From Pseudomonadales bacterium (GTDB lineage Bacteria > Pseudomonadota > Gammaproteobacteria > Pseudomonadales > Azotimanducaceae): 64,000 nucleotides of DNA. The position numbers and the translations under genes are program-made. The stretch lies in contig JAHRVQ010000015.1 in NCBI GenBank assembly GCA_019090615.1, positions 1-64,000 of the forward strand, written 5' to 3'. Position 1 is the stretch's first letter, and every line of letters starts with the position of its first letter. This document shows positions 52,153 to 60,935 of the stretch, piece by piece. The notes beneath the pieces are model-generated. The model was given only the letters and a program-made list of their open reading frames with translations, had not been told where the DNA came from and made no database searches.

Positions 52153-52983
52153 TCATTCTTTAGTGGCAAGAAATTCAACCGCATCACCCTTATTGGTGAT
52201 CCGCGTCAACATTGATAACGGGCCTTTCATCAAGTTCAGGTACCAGGGTGTTACAAAAGTAGTATCAACCGCGTTTGCTTGCACCCTGGCGCCCGTTGAC
52301 CAGGTTTTAATATGTTTCAAGCCGCTGTAATGGCAGAGCGACTTGATATTGGCCGGGGTAAATAGATGAATGTGATGGGTTGGGTGAATTAATAGCCAAT
52401 CCGCGCCCAATATCCGTCGAGTATAGCTGTCCCAATTCACTGTATTAACATAAAGTACCCCGCCTGGGCGCAACACACGAGCGCATTCCTTCAACGTCGA
52501 CAAGGGATGCTGAATATGCTCAAGGGTCGCATTGCTATAGATAACGTCGAAGTAATCATCCGCATAGCCGGCGCTTTCAATGGTCCCCGTATGCACATCT
52601 AGATTATACTTTTCTCTGGCGAATTTAGCGGCAGTGGATGAAATATCCACGCCCTTTGTCTGCCAACCGAGTGCCCTTGCTGCAACCAGAACAGCGCCAG
52701 CATTACACCCCAGTTCAAGGAAGTTTGCCGTGGTTTTATAACGATCAAACCGTTTGAGTTTTCTACGATTTCGCTGTGCCCGGCTTTCCACCTTGGCCGC
52801 ATAATCATCAAGTTCAGCTGCAAAAGCGGCATCATTAACATCGTCATAAGCTGAAGATATCCATTTTGCATAAATAAGTCCGCAATTCGTACATTCATGG
52901 TACGCATTGCCCAACAATGCCAGCAGTTCCACAGAATCACTGCCACTACAAACATCACAATTTACTTCAACCCGACCTGACAT
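52153..52983 (-). CDS. SAM-dependent methyltransferase with N-terminal zinc ribbon
   Basis: A 276-aa protein from ATG 52983 (an in-frame TTG two codons upstream is less likely). An N-terminal Cys-x2-Cys pair (CDVCSGSD) and a second pair (CTNCGLIYA) form a zinc ribbon (residues 7-40). The methyltransferase part has FLELGCNAGAVL (motif I, about residue 90), VDISSTAAKFAREKY and YFDVIYSNATLEHIQHP (motif IV-like). The C-terminal part resembles the bacterial Methyltransf_23-type. Rather like enzymes in sugar or polysaccharide biosynthesis clusters, but no such cluster is present. Confidence 0.88.
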   Translation of the reverse strand: MSGRVEVNCDVCSGSDSVELLALLGNAYHECTNCGLIYAKWISSAYDDVNDAAFAAELDDYAAKVESRAQRNRRKLKRFDRYKTTANFLELGCNAGAVLVAARALGWQTKGVDISSTAAKFAREKYNLDVHTGTIESAGYADDYFDVIYSNATLEHIQHPLSTLKECARVLRPGGVLYVNTVNWDSYTRRILGADWLLIHPTHHIHLFTPANIKSLCHYSGLKHIKTWSTGARVQANAVDTTFVTPWYLNLMKGPLSMLTRITNKGDAVEFLATKE

Positions 52984-53352
52984 AAACAAACCACTGAAAA
53001 ACTTTAAAAAAACATTAAGGAGATACGATAGATAGAGGATACAGCAGATCCGGATCCTTGGGTATCAGTAGTCTTTTCCAACCAGAGATGAGCCTGAAAA
53101 GGTCCTGGTAGTCGTTCATGATCGGCGGAAGAAAACGATCATGAGTTTGAAACAATTTGACACGAACCACTCATACAGCCTCCTAAAGCTGTTTGGAGCG
53201 AAAATCATATTGCCTTAAGCCGCGCTGAAATAAAAAATTCGCGAAAAGTGGCGGCTGGTCTTATGTAGAGTTTTTTTAGCTGAATTGTTACTTATTTTGT
53301 AATAAAAACGCCCTCTCCGCGTAAGACTAAATAATGCAACAGGAAGCAGTAA
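52984..53352. other. Intergenic region upstream of the sigma-factor gene
   Basis: 369 bp between divergent genes. Contains the perfect inverted repeat CATGATCG (53117-53124) and CGATCATG (53136-53143) with an 11-nt spacer, a possible operator. No ECF-type promoter could be fixed by eye. Confidence 0.45.
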
Positions 53353-53883
53353 ATGTCGGCCAACGTGGTTTTTGAAATTCTTTATAAGGAATATTACCGA
53401 CGGGTTTATGGGCTATGTCGGCGGCTGCTTAATTCCACGGCTTTAGCAGAGGATGCGACTCAGGAAACCTTTATGCGCGCTTATAAAACTTTCGCCCGGT
53501 ACGATAGTCAACAGCCCTTCTGGCAGTGGATTGCGGCTATTGCCAAAAATCATTGTATCGATCTGTTGAGACGGCAGGGCAGGGCAGTATCCTTATTTGG
53601 TGATGAAGCGGTGGAAATAGAACAGCTGGAGTCATCGGATAAGCAGGCTATGGCGTTGTTGATAGAAGTAGAAAATGCTGCTGCCTTAAATCAGGCCATT
53701 GCCAAATTACCTGATAAGTATCGGGTACCGATTGTGCTCGCTTATTTTGCTGAGGCGAGCTACGACCAGATTGCGGCAGACCTTTTAATTAGTCGTAATC
53801 ATGTGGGCGTATTGCTGCTGCGCGCCAAGCAGCAGCTGCGTGCGTATTTGCGAGATAATAATCCCGGCGAGCTGGAGTTATGA
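53353..53883 (+). CDS. ECF-type sigma factor
   Basis: A 176-aa extracytoplasmic-function sigma factor. Region 2: EILYKEYYRRVYGLCRRLLNS then AEDATQETFMRAYKTFARYD and WQWIAAIAKNHCIDLLRRQ. Region 4 (HTH): LNQAIAKLPDKYRVPIVLAYF then YDQIAADLLISRNHVGVLLLRAKQQLRAYL. No extra C-terminal domain. Its stop overlaps the start of the next gene (ATGA), which encodes a zf-HC2 anti-sigma factor, so the pair is coupled. Likely autoregulated; target genes not recognisable here. Confidence 0.94.
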   Translation: MSANVVFEILYKEYYRRVYGLCRRLLNSTALAEDATQETFMRAYKTFARYDSQQPFWQWIAAIAKNHCIDLLRRQGRAVSLFGDEAVEIEQLESSDKQAMALLIEVENAAALNQAIAKLPDKYRVPIVLAYFAEASYDQIAADLLISRNHVGVLLLRAKQQLRAYLRDNNPGELEL

Positions 53884-55538
53884 CGCACTTAACTGAACTA
53901 CAGTATTCGATGTACGCAGACGAGGCACTTCCGCCAGCGGAAGTAAAACACGTTAAGGCACATATCAGCGCATGTAAAGATTGCCAGCTACGGTTTACTG
54001 CATATAGCGATGAGAAACGGCTGATCAGAAATGCGCTGAGTGTCGAACAGCTGGTTGCCATACCCGGGGTTTTACCAAAATTTACTAAACCTGTCAGTCT
54101 GCAGACTTTTGCGCTTGCTAACGTAATCACTGGGTTAGTTATCTGGCTGGCCCAGTTTTTATGGAAGACGCTGTTTGGTGAATTTGTCGTCAATTTATTT
54201 TCCTGGTTCGCATTTCCGCTGCCTGATGTCTATGGGTTGTTGGCCGATACCGCATTTTATCTTTCCCAAAAAGGAGTAACCATGATCGTAACTTATCTTG
54301 ATTTCGTCGCAGCTTCACTCTCTATTCTGGTGCTTATGTGGTTGGCCTATTCATTCAGAAAGGCCCGTAGGACAGGGAACATGACAGTGAACATAGTTGT
54401 GAACACAGGTTTGCTTGCTGTGCTTGCTACTAATGTTTTAATCCCGGAGCAGGCCTATGCACTGGAGCATCGCTCTAATAAAGGGTTAGTCACTGTTGAA
54501 GCATCAGAAACTGTTGATGATACGCTGGTTATCACCGCTGAAACTATTGTGATTGATGGGCAAGTTAATGGTGATCTGATTGCTTTTGCCCGCAGGGTCA
54601 TTGTGAATGGGGCAATTGATGGCAATTTAATTTCATTTGGCAAGGCGGTTAGCCTGCAAGGCAAGGTTAATGGTTCTGTGCTTAGTGGTGCAAATACGCT
54701 TGAGCTAAATGGTGCTGTGGTGATGAACGACTTTTGGGGGGCTGCGCACCTGGTGACGATCAATGGGCAATCCCGCATTGGGCGTAATGCCATTGTCGCC
54801 TCTGAACTGGCCGTGATTGCAGGTAAGGTTGGCCGAGACTTGTATGGTTTTGCCGAATCGATTGAATTAAGCGGGGCGGTGGGTGAAGACGTTGAAGCCT
54901 TTGTAGATGGTATTAGTCTGTTGGGAGCGGCAATAGTCGCTGGCGATCTACGCATAAGAACCCATGATGAGAATAAATTACAACAAGCTGCATCAGCGAC
55001 AATCGGTGGTGAGGTGGAATATGTATCGCGACATGCTGAGTTTAGTGATAGCAACAGATATTTATCAGGAAAATATTACCTTTGGCAGGTATTGCGTCTG
55101 GTAGCGGCGCTACTTGCCGGCATCCTACTATTATGGTTTATTCCCAAGTTGCGCAACCTGACGCTGGGCAGCGGTAGTGCCGGCGTGATGACGGCGGGTA
55201 TTGGTCTGGTGACGTTGATCAGTATGCCGATTATTTTGTTGCTGCTGACTGTTACCGTTGTTGGATTACCTTTTGCCGCTATCGGGCTTTTCTTCTGGTT
55301 GATGCTTATTTACTTCGCCAAAATTGTTTTGGCGGCCATTATTGGGCGGATGGTGCTCAGTAATACCACAATTGATGAAAGCCTGCCCTTAACGCTATTA
55401 GTGGGGCTGGTGGTGGTGATTTTGGCGATAAATCTTCCGCTGGTCGGGGGTATCTTTAGCTTTATTCTTACGGTGCTTGGGGTTGGGTTGATGGCACAGA
55501 TGGTGTGGGCTTATACGCAGACATTAAATAGTGACTAA
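53880..55538 (+). CDS. Anti-sigma factor fused to bactofilin-like and membrane domains
   Basis: A 552-aa protein in three parts. Residues 1-45 are a zf-HC2 anti-sigma domain with His28-x3-Cys32-x2-Cys35. Residues about 73-195 have hydrophobic helices. Residues about 205-345 are right-handed beta-helix-like repeats rich in V-x-G-x-x-x-G (VIDGQVNGDLIAFARRVIVNG, LISFGKAVSLQG, VLSGANTLELNG), as in bactofilins/polymer-forming cytoskeletal proteins. From about 370 to the end are four or five more membrane helices. The layout suggests that an envelope-associated polymer releases the adjacent sigma factor. A single open frame with no frameshift. Confidence 0.9.
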   Translation: MTHLTELQYSMYADEALPPAEVKHVKAHISACKDCQLRFTAYSDEKRLIRNALSVEQLVAIPGVLPKFTKPVSLQTFALANVITGLVIWLAQFLWKTLFGEFVVNLFSWFAFPLPDVYGLLADTAFYLSQKGVTMIVTYLDFVAASLSILVLMWLAYSFRKARRTGNMTVNIVVNTGLLAVLATNVLIPEQAYALEHRSNKGLVTVEASETVDDTLVITAETIVIDGQVNGDLIAFARRVIVNGAIDGNLISFGKAVSLQGKVNGSVLSGANTLELNGAVVMNDFWGAAHLVTINGQSRIGRNAIVASELAVIAGKVGRDLYGFAESIELSGAVGEDVEAFVDGISLLGAAIVAGDLRIRTHDENKLQQAASATIGGEVEYVSRHAEFSDSNRYLSGKYYLWQVLRLVAALLAGILLLWFIPKLRNLTLGSGSAGVMTAGIGLVTLISMPIILLLLTVTVVGLPFAAIGLFFWLMLIYFAKIVLAAIIGRMVLSNTTIDESLPLTLLVGLVVVILAINLPLVGGIFSFILTVLGVGLMAQMVWAYTQTLNSD

Positions 55539-55765
55539 TTCAATGGGGTTAGATTTTATTGATATATTGCTGGGATGCAGCGTGGCAGCTGTTGGCCGCT
55601 TCACTGAAGTTACCAGGGGAGGTTCTTATTAAGCGGAAATTTTCTTCTGGATCAGTCCATCTTTGCCCCTGTTCTTCCTATGTTTACGTACTGTTTAGCT
55701 AATGTAGGACTATGTCTGATTTCTGGTAATTTTGGGTACCGCTGTGCTTTTGGGCTGGCTATAAA

Positions 55766-57886
55766 TTGAGTATTATTGTCTATACTGCAGCAATGGATGA
55801 TGTTGAAGCTGATGTATCAATAGAGCCGTGCTTGAGTAACTGGGGCCGTTTTCGTGTTTGTTTTCGCTGTTTTGGTCCTTATTTCTATAATAGGTCACTT
55901 GCCGGCCTGGCAGCAATCTGTGTTTTTGTGTTTGTTTCAATTAATAGTTATGTCGCCCAGTTACAGGAAAAACTTGATCAGACGGCGGCGCTTGAGCGGG
56001 CCGCTAATCTGGCTGAAGCGGTCGCCGGGTTTAGAACCTTATATACGTCAGAGGTGGTGCAAAGGTTAAAAGGCCGGGGCGTGTTGATTACCAATAATTA
56101 TAGGCAGCATGCTGGTGCTATTCCGCTGCCGGCGACCTTAAGTATGCAGCTGGGTCAGGTGTCTGAATCGCGTCTTGAAGGTTTTAATACGCGCCTGTAT
56201 AGCCCCTATCCGTTCCCAGGCAGAAGGACCCGCGGCGGTTTAAATGGCGAATTCGAAAGGCAGGCCTGGCAAGCGCTAAATGATGATCCGAGTCAGCCTT
56301 ATTATAAAATAGAGACCAGTGCTGAGGGGGTTTATCTGCGGTACGCGATAGCCGACAAGCTGCGTGAAGGTTGCGTCAATTGTCATAACACTCATCCTGA
56401 TACACCCAAAAATGATTGGCAGGTAGGTGATGTGCGCGGCATTCTGGAGATTAGTTTGCCCATGGCACAGATTATCGCCAGAGGCCAGTCCGAGTTATCG
56501 CAGTTATTTTATGTGCTACTGGGTGTACTTTCTGTGAGTTTTGTGGCGCTCGCAGTGGTCATTTTACGCATTCAGAAAGTCTCCAATACCACCCTGCTGG
56601 CCAATACTAAACTTGCCAGCATTAATATAGAGCTAGATGAGGCGCGGCAAATAGCAGAGCAACATAATCAATCGAAAAGTGCATTTTTGGCCAATATGAG
56701 CCATGAAATTCGCACCCCGATGAACGGTACGCTTGGCATGATGTCGCTGTTGCTCGATACAGATCTTAATGCAGAACAAAAAGGCCTATTAGAAACAGCA
56801 TATAACTCCGGTCAAATATTGCTGGTATTACTGAACGATATTCTGGATCAGTCAAAAATAGAGGCAGGCAAATTAACACTGGAAAATATTGCCGTTGACT
56901 GCCGACAGGTAGTGAAAGAAGTGGCCAACTTAATGCTGGAGCCGGTTAAAGCCAAGGATCTTGAGTTGGTGCTTGAAATTGATGATAGTGTACCGGCATT
57001 TTTTGAAGGCGACCCGACTCGGCTTCGGCAGATACTGATTAATCTGATTAGCAACGCAACAAAATTTACTCAGCAAGGCAAAATTAAATTGCAGGTGGCG
57101 GTTGCGCCTGATGAGCAGCTTCGGTTTGCTGTTGTTGACTCGGGCATAGGTATTGCGACAGAGGCGGTAGATAAGATTTTCGATTGTTTTACCCAGGCTG
57201 ATGAAAGTACCACGCGGAATTATGGCGGTACTGGCCTCGGCTTGTCATTGAGCCGGCAGATGGCGGAATTAATGGGCGGTGAAATGCAGGTTGAGTCAAC
57301 TGTAGGGGTAGGAAGTACCTTTTGGTTTACCATCAGCGCCAGGGGTATAGATAAAGTAGTTCAGACTGAACGACCGGAGTCCGATTTAACCACTCTAAAC
57401 CCAGTTGATACGATCGAGCCTGAGCTGGCCGATGCGACAGATGAGGTTGTGCATCGTGTATTGGTGGTAGAAGACAATGTAGTCAATCTAAGGGTTGCCA
57501 AAGCCATGTTACTTAAACTTGGTTGTAATGTTGAAATGGTCAAAGATGGAAAGGAGGCGTTAGCAATCGTTTTTGAAACTCAATTTGATATTGTGTTTAT
57601 GGATTGCCAGATGCCGATTATGGATGGTCTTGATGCCACACGACGGATACGGGATCGAGAACAACAGGATGAACTTGATAGAACCCCAATTGTGGCTATG
57701 ACTGCCCATGCAATGGCGGAACATCGCGAAAATAGTTTGCAGGCGGGTATGGATGATCATATGACCAAACCGATCAATGTCGGTGATCTACAACGTATGT
57801 TAGATCTTTGGTCAAGACAGAGTAATAGTTATTGGGTAGAAAAATTGCAGCCCCACCAGGCTGATCGGCATTCTGATTTAAATTGA
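55766..57886 (+). CDS. Hybrid sensor histidine kinase with a haem-type sensor domain
   Basis: A membrane kinase of up to 706 aa from TTG 55766 (ATG 55793 also possible, neither with a strong ribosome site). TM at about residues 44-62; periplasmic DUF3365 (Tll0287-like) domain containing CVNCH at 203-207, a c-type haem attachment motif; TM at about 246-268. Then HisKA with [15 protein letters not shown] (His313), HATPase_c with [15 protein letters not shown] and [21 protein letters not shown], and a C-terminal receiver domain with [29 protein letters not shown] and MTAHAMA. It probably senses redox state, NO or another small molecule. No separate response regulator is encoded next to it. Confidence 0.93.
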   Translation: MSIIVYTAAMDDVEADVSIEPCLSNWGRFRVCFRCFGPYFYNRSLAGLAAICVFVFVSINSYVAQLQEKLDQTAALERAANLAEAVAGFRTLYTSEVVQRLKGRGVLITNNYRQHAGAIPLPATLSMQLGQVSESRLEGFNTRLYSPYPFPGRRTRGGLNGEFERQAWQALNDDPSQPYYKIETSAEGVYLRYAIADKLREGCVNCHNTHPDTPKNDWQVGDVRGILEISLPMAQIIARGQSELSQLFYVLLGVLSVSFVALAVVILRIQKVSNTTLLANTKLASINIELDEARQIAEQHNQSKSAFLANMSHEIRTPMNGTLGMMSLLLDTDLNAEQKGLLETAYNSGQILLVLLNDILDQSKIEAGKLTLENIAVDCRQVVKEVANLMLEPVKAKDLELVLEIDDSVPAFFEGDPTRLRQILINLISNATKFTQQGKIKLQVAVAPDEQLRFAVVDSGIGIATEAVDKIFDCFTQADESTTRNYGGTGLGLSLSRQMAELMGGEMQVESTVGVGSTFWFTISARGIDKVVQTERPESDLTTLNPVDTIEPELADATDEVVHRVLVVEDNVVNLRVAKAMLLKLGCNVEMVKDGKEALAIVFETQFDIVFMDCQMPIMDGLDATRRIRDREQQDELDRTPIVAMTAHAMAEHRENSLQAGMDDHMTKPINVGDLQRMLDLWSRQSNSYWVEKLQPHQADRHSDLN

Positions 57887-57984
57887 TTTTTTTGGGCTAT
57901 CGCAAGTGTTGTTAATAATTGTTGTTAATAATAGTGCCGGCCTGATGGCGCTGAAATTAATGCCGTCTAACAGCATGGAAATCA

Positions 57985-58830
57985 CTAGCCAGAAAAATGC
58001 CCACGTATAAATTCACGGATCTGGCTCAGTAATTCGGTGGGTTTTTCGCGGCCGATACCATCAAAACTGCTGTTTTTAGTGTTCTTACAAAGTTCTGCTG
58101 CAAGTCCTGATGGGTGCTGGGCGTCGTTACCTGCGGCGATAAACATCGGTACGGATGATCTCGTAACAGAAAGATCGTTGACCGAGAAAAACCGTTTGTC
58201 CGAGGGGAATGCACCGTCTCTAAAATCCACGATCAGGCTGATATAACCTTCTCTACCAATAGAATGTATTGCTGCAGAAAAGCCTGCCTGGTCGTGTAGG
58301 CGTTGAGCCCAGGGTCCGCCTTCAGGGTTGTCATTAAATACCCCGTTGGTTTGGGCGGCGCTAACAACGCCCTGTAGGCCTTCAGCACGGGCGATGCGGA
58401 TAGTGTCATTGAACATGGCGTAATAACTATTGATTGAATTGCTCTGATCGACGGCCATGGGCTCTATAAGTACCACAGCACGGGTTCTTGCCGGTGCGTC
58501 GCAGGCAAATTTAATGGCGCTGGCGCAATAGAAATCGGCGCCAATCACTGCAGCAGTTTTTATTCCCAGGGCCTCTAATACGGTATTTTGATCGTCAAAC
58601 ACCTCAGCATGAGAAAAGGGCGCTAGTGCTGTACGTCCAGCTCCAGCATGGCGTTGATCCATGGTGATGACGCTAAATTCATCGGCTAGCGTGCGTGGAT
58701 CAATGAAATACTGCGACCATTGCTGCGCGGCGCTGCTGATACCGCCCGGGGCTAGTAACAGGACAGGATCCCCAGAACCTGTGATCTCGTACGGAATAAC
58801 GCTGCCATCCGGTCTTATAACTTCCTGCAT
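57985..58830 (-). CDS. Alpha/beta hydrolase with atypical nucleophile elbow
   Basis: A 281-aa alpha/beta-hydrolase-fold protein: DPVLLLAPGGISSAAQQW (oxyanion-type HGG-like loop), FSVITMDQRHAGAGRT, then AAVIGADFYCASAIKF where the nucleophile elbow (usual G-x-S-x-G) reads G-A-D-F-Y, so Asp stands where Ser is expected, as in haloalkane dehalogenases and epoxide hydrolases. AQHPSGLAAELC holds a possible catalytic His. It may hydrolyse epoxides or halides, or be non-catalytic. Divergent from a P450 operon. Confidence 0.85.
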   Translation of the reverse strand: MQEVIRPDGSVIPYEITGSGDPVLLLAPGGISSAAQQWSQYFIDPRTLADEFSVITMDQRHAGAGRTALAPFSHAEVFDDQNTVLEALGIKTAAVIGADFYCASAIKFACDAPARTRAVVLIEPMAVDQSNSINSYYAMFNDTIRIARAEGLQGVVSAAQTNGVFNDNPEGGPWAQRLHDQAGFSAAIHSIGREGYISLIVDFRDGAFPSDKRFFSVNDLSVTRSSVPMFIAAGNDAQHPSGLAAELCKNTKNSSFDGIGREKPTELLSQIREFIRGHFSG

Positions 58831-58979
58831 CCTGGTCCTCGTAAAATAATCAGTGATTTGGATACCATAACATTACCCGCCTGAGCCAGGCACCTATTTA
58901 TGTCTCAATCGGTACATGGGTTTGTCTCTCTACGTCAGCATGTTACATTATCGGCAGATAATCTTTTGGAGCTAGACAC

Positions 58980-60305
58980 TTGCAAAATGATAATGCCAAA
59001 CTCACTTTAGAAAACCTCAACATCACTGATACAAAATTGTATGTTAAAGATGGTTATCCCTGGGCTGCATGGGATTTACTGCGACGTGAAGCGCCGGTTT
59101 TCTGGTATCAGCGGCCGCAATACGAACCTTTTTGGGCAATTACCAAACATGAAGATGTTGGTTTTATATCCCGTAACCCGGACATTTTTTCCAATACCCA
59201 GTTATTGCGCCTGGCTGATACCGGTTCTTTGAAAATCGGCCAGCGGGGAAGAATCCGTAATGCCCGCCGTTACGGCGGCAGCCCGGACGATCCACCTGAT
59301 TTTATCTTTATGGATCCGCCTGAACATCGCCAGCATCGTAGTGCGGTATCGCGTCACTTTACGCCCCGTACCATGCGTGCACTTGAGGGTCACTTTGCCC
59401 AGATGTCGGGTGACTATGTGAATAAGTTTGCGGACATTCTGGTGGATAATCTCACCAGTAAAGGTGCCAATGAGGCGGTTGATGTTGTGCATGAACTGGC
59501 GGCTAAATTGCCGGTGGCGGCAATCTGTGAAATGGCGGGTATCCCATCTGAAGACTGGGACCAGATTTTTTCCTGGACGGAAGCTCTGATAGGCGCTGCC
59601 GATCCTGAGTTTAGATTGCCTGGTGAGAGCCAGGAGCAAACCCTTCGTCGCAGTAGCGGCGAGTGGCGTCGTTATAATGAGAAACTGGTAGAGCAGCGGT
59701 TAGCAGAAGGGCTGGGTGGTGACCTGCTAAGTGCCCTTATGCAGGCGGATATCGGCGGCGAAAGTCTTAACCCTAAGGAAATATCGTCATATTTTACGCT
59801 GCTAGTTGCAGCAGGAAATGAGACCACCAGGAATTCTATTACTGGCGGCATAAAGGCTTTGTTGGATCATCCGGAGCAGCTGGAGCATTTAATCGCCAAC
59901 CCCGACCTGGTGCCTTCTGCGGTGGAAGAAATACTCCGCTGGACCTCGGCGGTGATTCAGTTTCAACGTACTGCCATGCAAGACGTCGAGATTCGCGGCC
60001 AATTGATTCGCAAAGGCGAGTCGGTGGTGATGTGGTATCCCTCTGCAAATAGAGATGAAGACGTATTTACTGATCCTTATAAATTTGATATCGAACGCAC
60101 GCCTAATGATCACTTTGCTTTCGGTGGTTTTGGTGAGCATTTCTGTCTTGGCGCACATCTGGCGAGATGGGAGTTGCGTTCAATGTTTACCGCGCTGTTG
60201 CCGGTAATGTCCAGGCTTGAGCTGGTAAGCGACCCGCAATATGTACAGGGTAGTCTGCATGTGGGTGGTATCAAACGCATGATGGTGCGTTCCAAAGCCG
60301 CCTAA
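58980..60305 (+). CDS. Cytochrome P450
   Basis: A 441-aa class I bacterial P450. I-helix LLVAAGNETTRNSI, K-helix EEILRWTSAV (ExxR), PSANRDEDVF and the haem-binding FAFGGFGEHFCLGAHLAR with Cys in CLG. The N-terminal IFMDPPEHRQHRSAVSRHFTPRTM is typical of CYP125/142/linalool-like monooxygenases. The start is a TTG with TTTGGAG upstream. It is followed within 25 bp by its ferredoxin, and then by a GFA-family gene, which together form an operon. The reaction would be hydroxylation of an alkyl or ring carbon of a steroid or terpene; the exact substrate is unknown. Confidence 0.94.
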   Translation: MQNDNAKLTLENLNITDTKLYVKDGYPWAAWDLLRREAPVFWYQRPQYEPFWAITKHEDVGFISRNPDIFSNTQLLRLADTGSLKIGQRGRIRNARRYGGSPDDPPDFIFMDPPEHRQHRSAVSRHFTPRTMRALEGHFAQMSGDYVNKFADILVDNLTSKGANEAVDVVHELAAKLPVAAICEMAGIPSEDWDQIFSWTEALIGAADPEFRLPGESQEQTLRRSSGEWRRYNEKLVEQRLAEGLGGDLLSALMQADIGGESLNPKEISSYFTLLVAAGNETTRNSITGGIKALLDHPEQLEHLIANPDLVPSAVEEILRWTSAVIQFQRTAMQDVEIRGQLIRKGESVVMWYPSANRDEDVFTDPYKFDIERTPNDHFAFGGFGEHFCLGAHLARWELRSMFTALLPVMSRLELVSDPQYVQGSLHVGGIKRMMVRSKAA

Positions 60306-60326
60306 CAGATAACATAAGGAGAAAAA

Positions 60327-60518
60327 ATGAAAGTCATAATTGATCATAGTTTATGTGAAGGTCATTCACGCTGTATGGATGATCTGCCAGAAGTGTTTGA
60401 AGTGCGTGACGACGACCGCTCTTATACGCTGGTGGAAACCATCCCGGCGGAGTTAGAGGAACAGGTTAGAAAGGCTGTCAGCGTATGCCCGCGGGCAGCG
60501 ATTGAAATTATTGATTAA
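60327..60518 (+). CDS. Ferredoxin for the adjacent P450 (C-x2-H-x2-C type)
   Basis: A 63-aa ferredoxin. The cluster motif is Cys10-x2-His13-x2-Cys16 (CEGHSRC) with Cys54-Pro (SVCPRAA). The second Cys of the usual CxxCxxC is His, so it carries a 3Fe-4S or a His-containing 4Fe-4S cluster, as known for P450-linked ferredoxins in mycobacteria and other P450 systems. It follows the P450 gene by 21 nt with AAGGAG before the ATG. It takes electrons from a ferredoxin reductase that is not encoded in this window. Confidence 0.92.
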   Translation: MKVIIDHSLCEGHSRCMDDLPEVFEVRDDDRSYTLVETIPAELEEQVRKAVSVCPRAAIEIID

Positions 60519-60533
60519 CCTGGGATTGTATTG

Positions 60534-60935
60534 ATGAAAGGCAGTTGTTTGTGCGGTAAATGCGTGTTTGATTTGAAAGGTGAAATTGACGCAGTGGGCA
60601 AATGCCATTGTTCGAAATGCCGCAAAGTCTCGGGCACAGGTTCAAATGCGGTGCATTCAGCAAAGCCTGAGAACCTTGCGTGGCTGAGCGGCGAGGCCAG
60701 TATAAAAACCTATGTAATGCCTGATGGCTGGCGCAGTACATTTTGCAATGACTGCGGCTCACCGTTGCCCATGTTGATTGAAAATGGTGCCTTGTGGATA
60801 GTGCCGGCGGGGTTGCTGGATGAAGACCCTGGCGTGAATATTAAAGGGCATATCTGGACCGGTGACAGGCCATCATGGGACGTTATCGATGATACGGCTG
60901 TGCAATTTTTACAAGGGCCGCCTGGTGTAGGTTAG
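60534..60935 (+). CDS. GFA-family (glutathione-dependent formaldehyde-activating-like) protein
   Basis: A 133-aa Gfa/CENP-V-domain protein starting at ATG 60534. Zinc ligands: GSCLCGKCVFD (Cys-x-Cys-x2-Cys), CHCSKCRKVSG and FCNDCGSPLP. LWIVPAGLLDEDPGVNIKGHIWTGDRPSWDVI is the typical end. Despite the name most members have no shown formaldehyde role. It closes the P450-ferredoxin operon; a role in detoxification of an aldehyde made by the P450 is possible but unproven. Confidence 0.9.
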   Translation: MKGSCLCGKCVFDLKGEIDAVGKCHCSKCRKVSGTGSNAVHSAKPENLAWLSGEASIKTYVMPDGWRSTFCNDCGSPLPMLIENGALWIVPAGLLDEDPGVNIKGHIWTGDRPSWDVIDDTAVQFLQGPPGVG

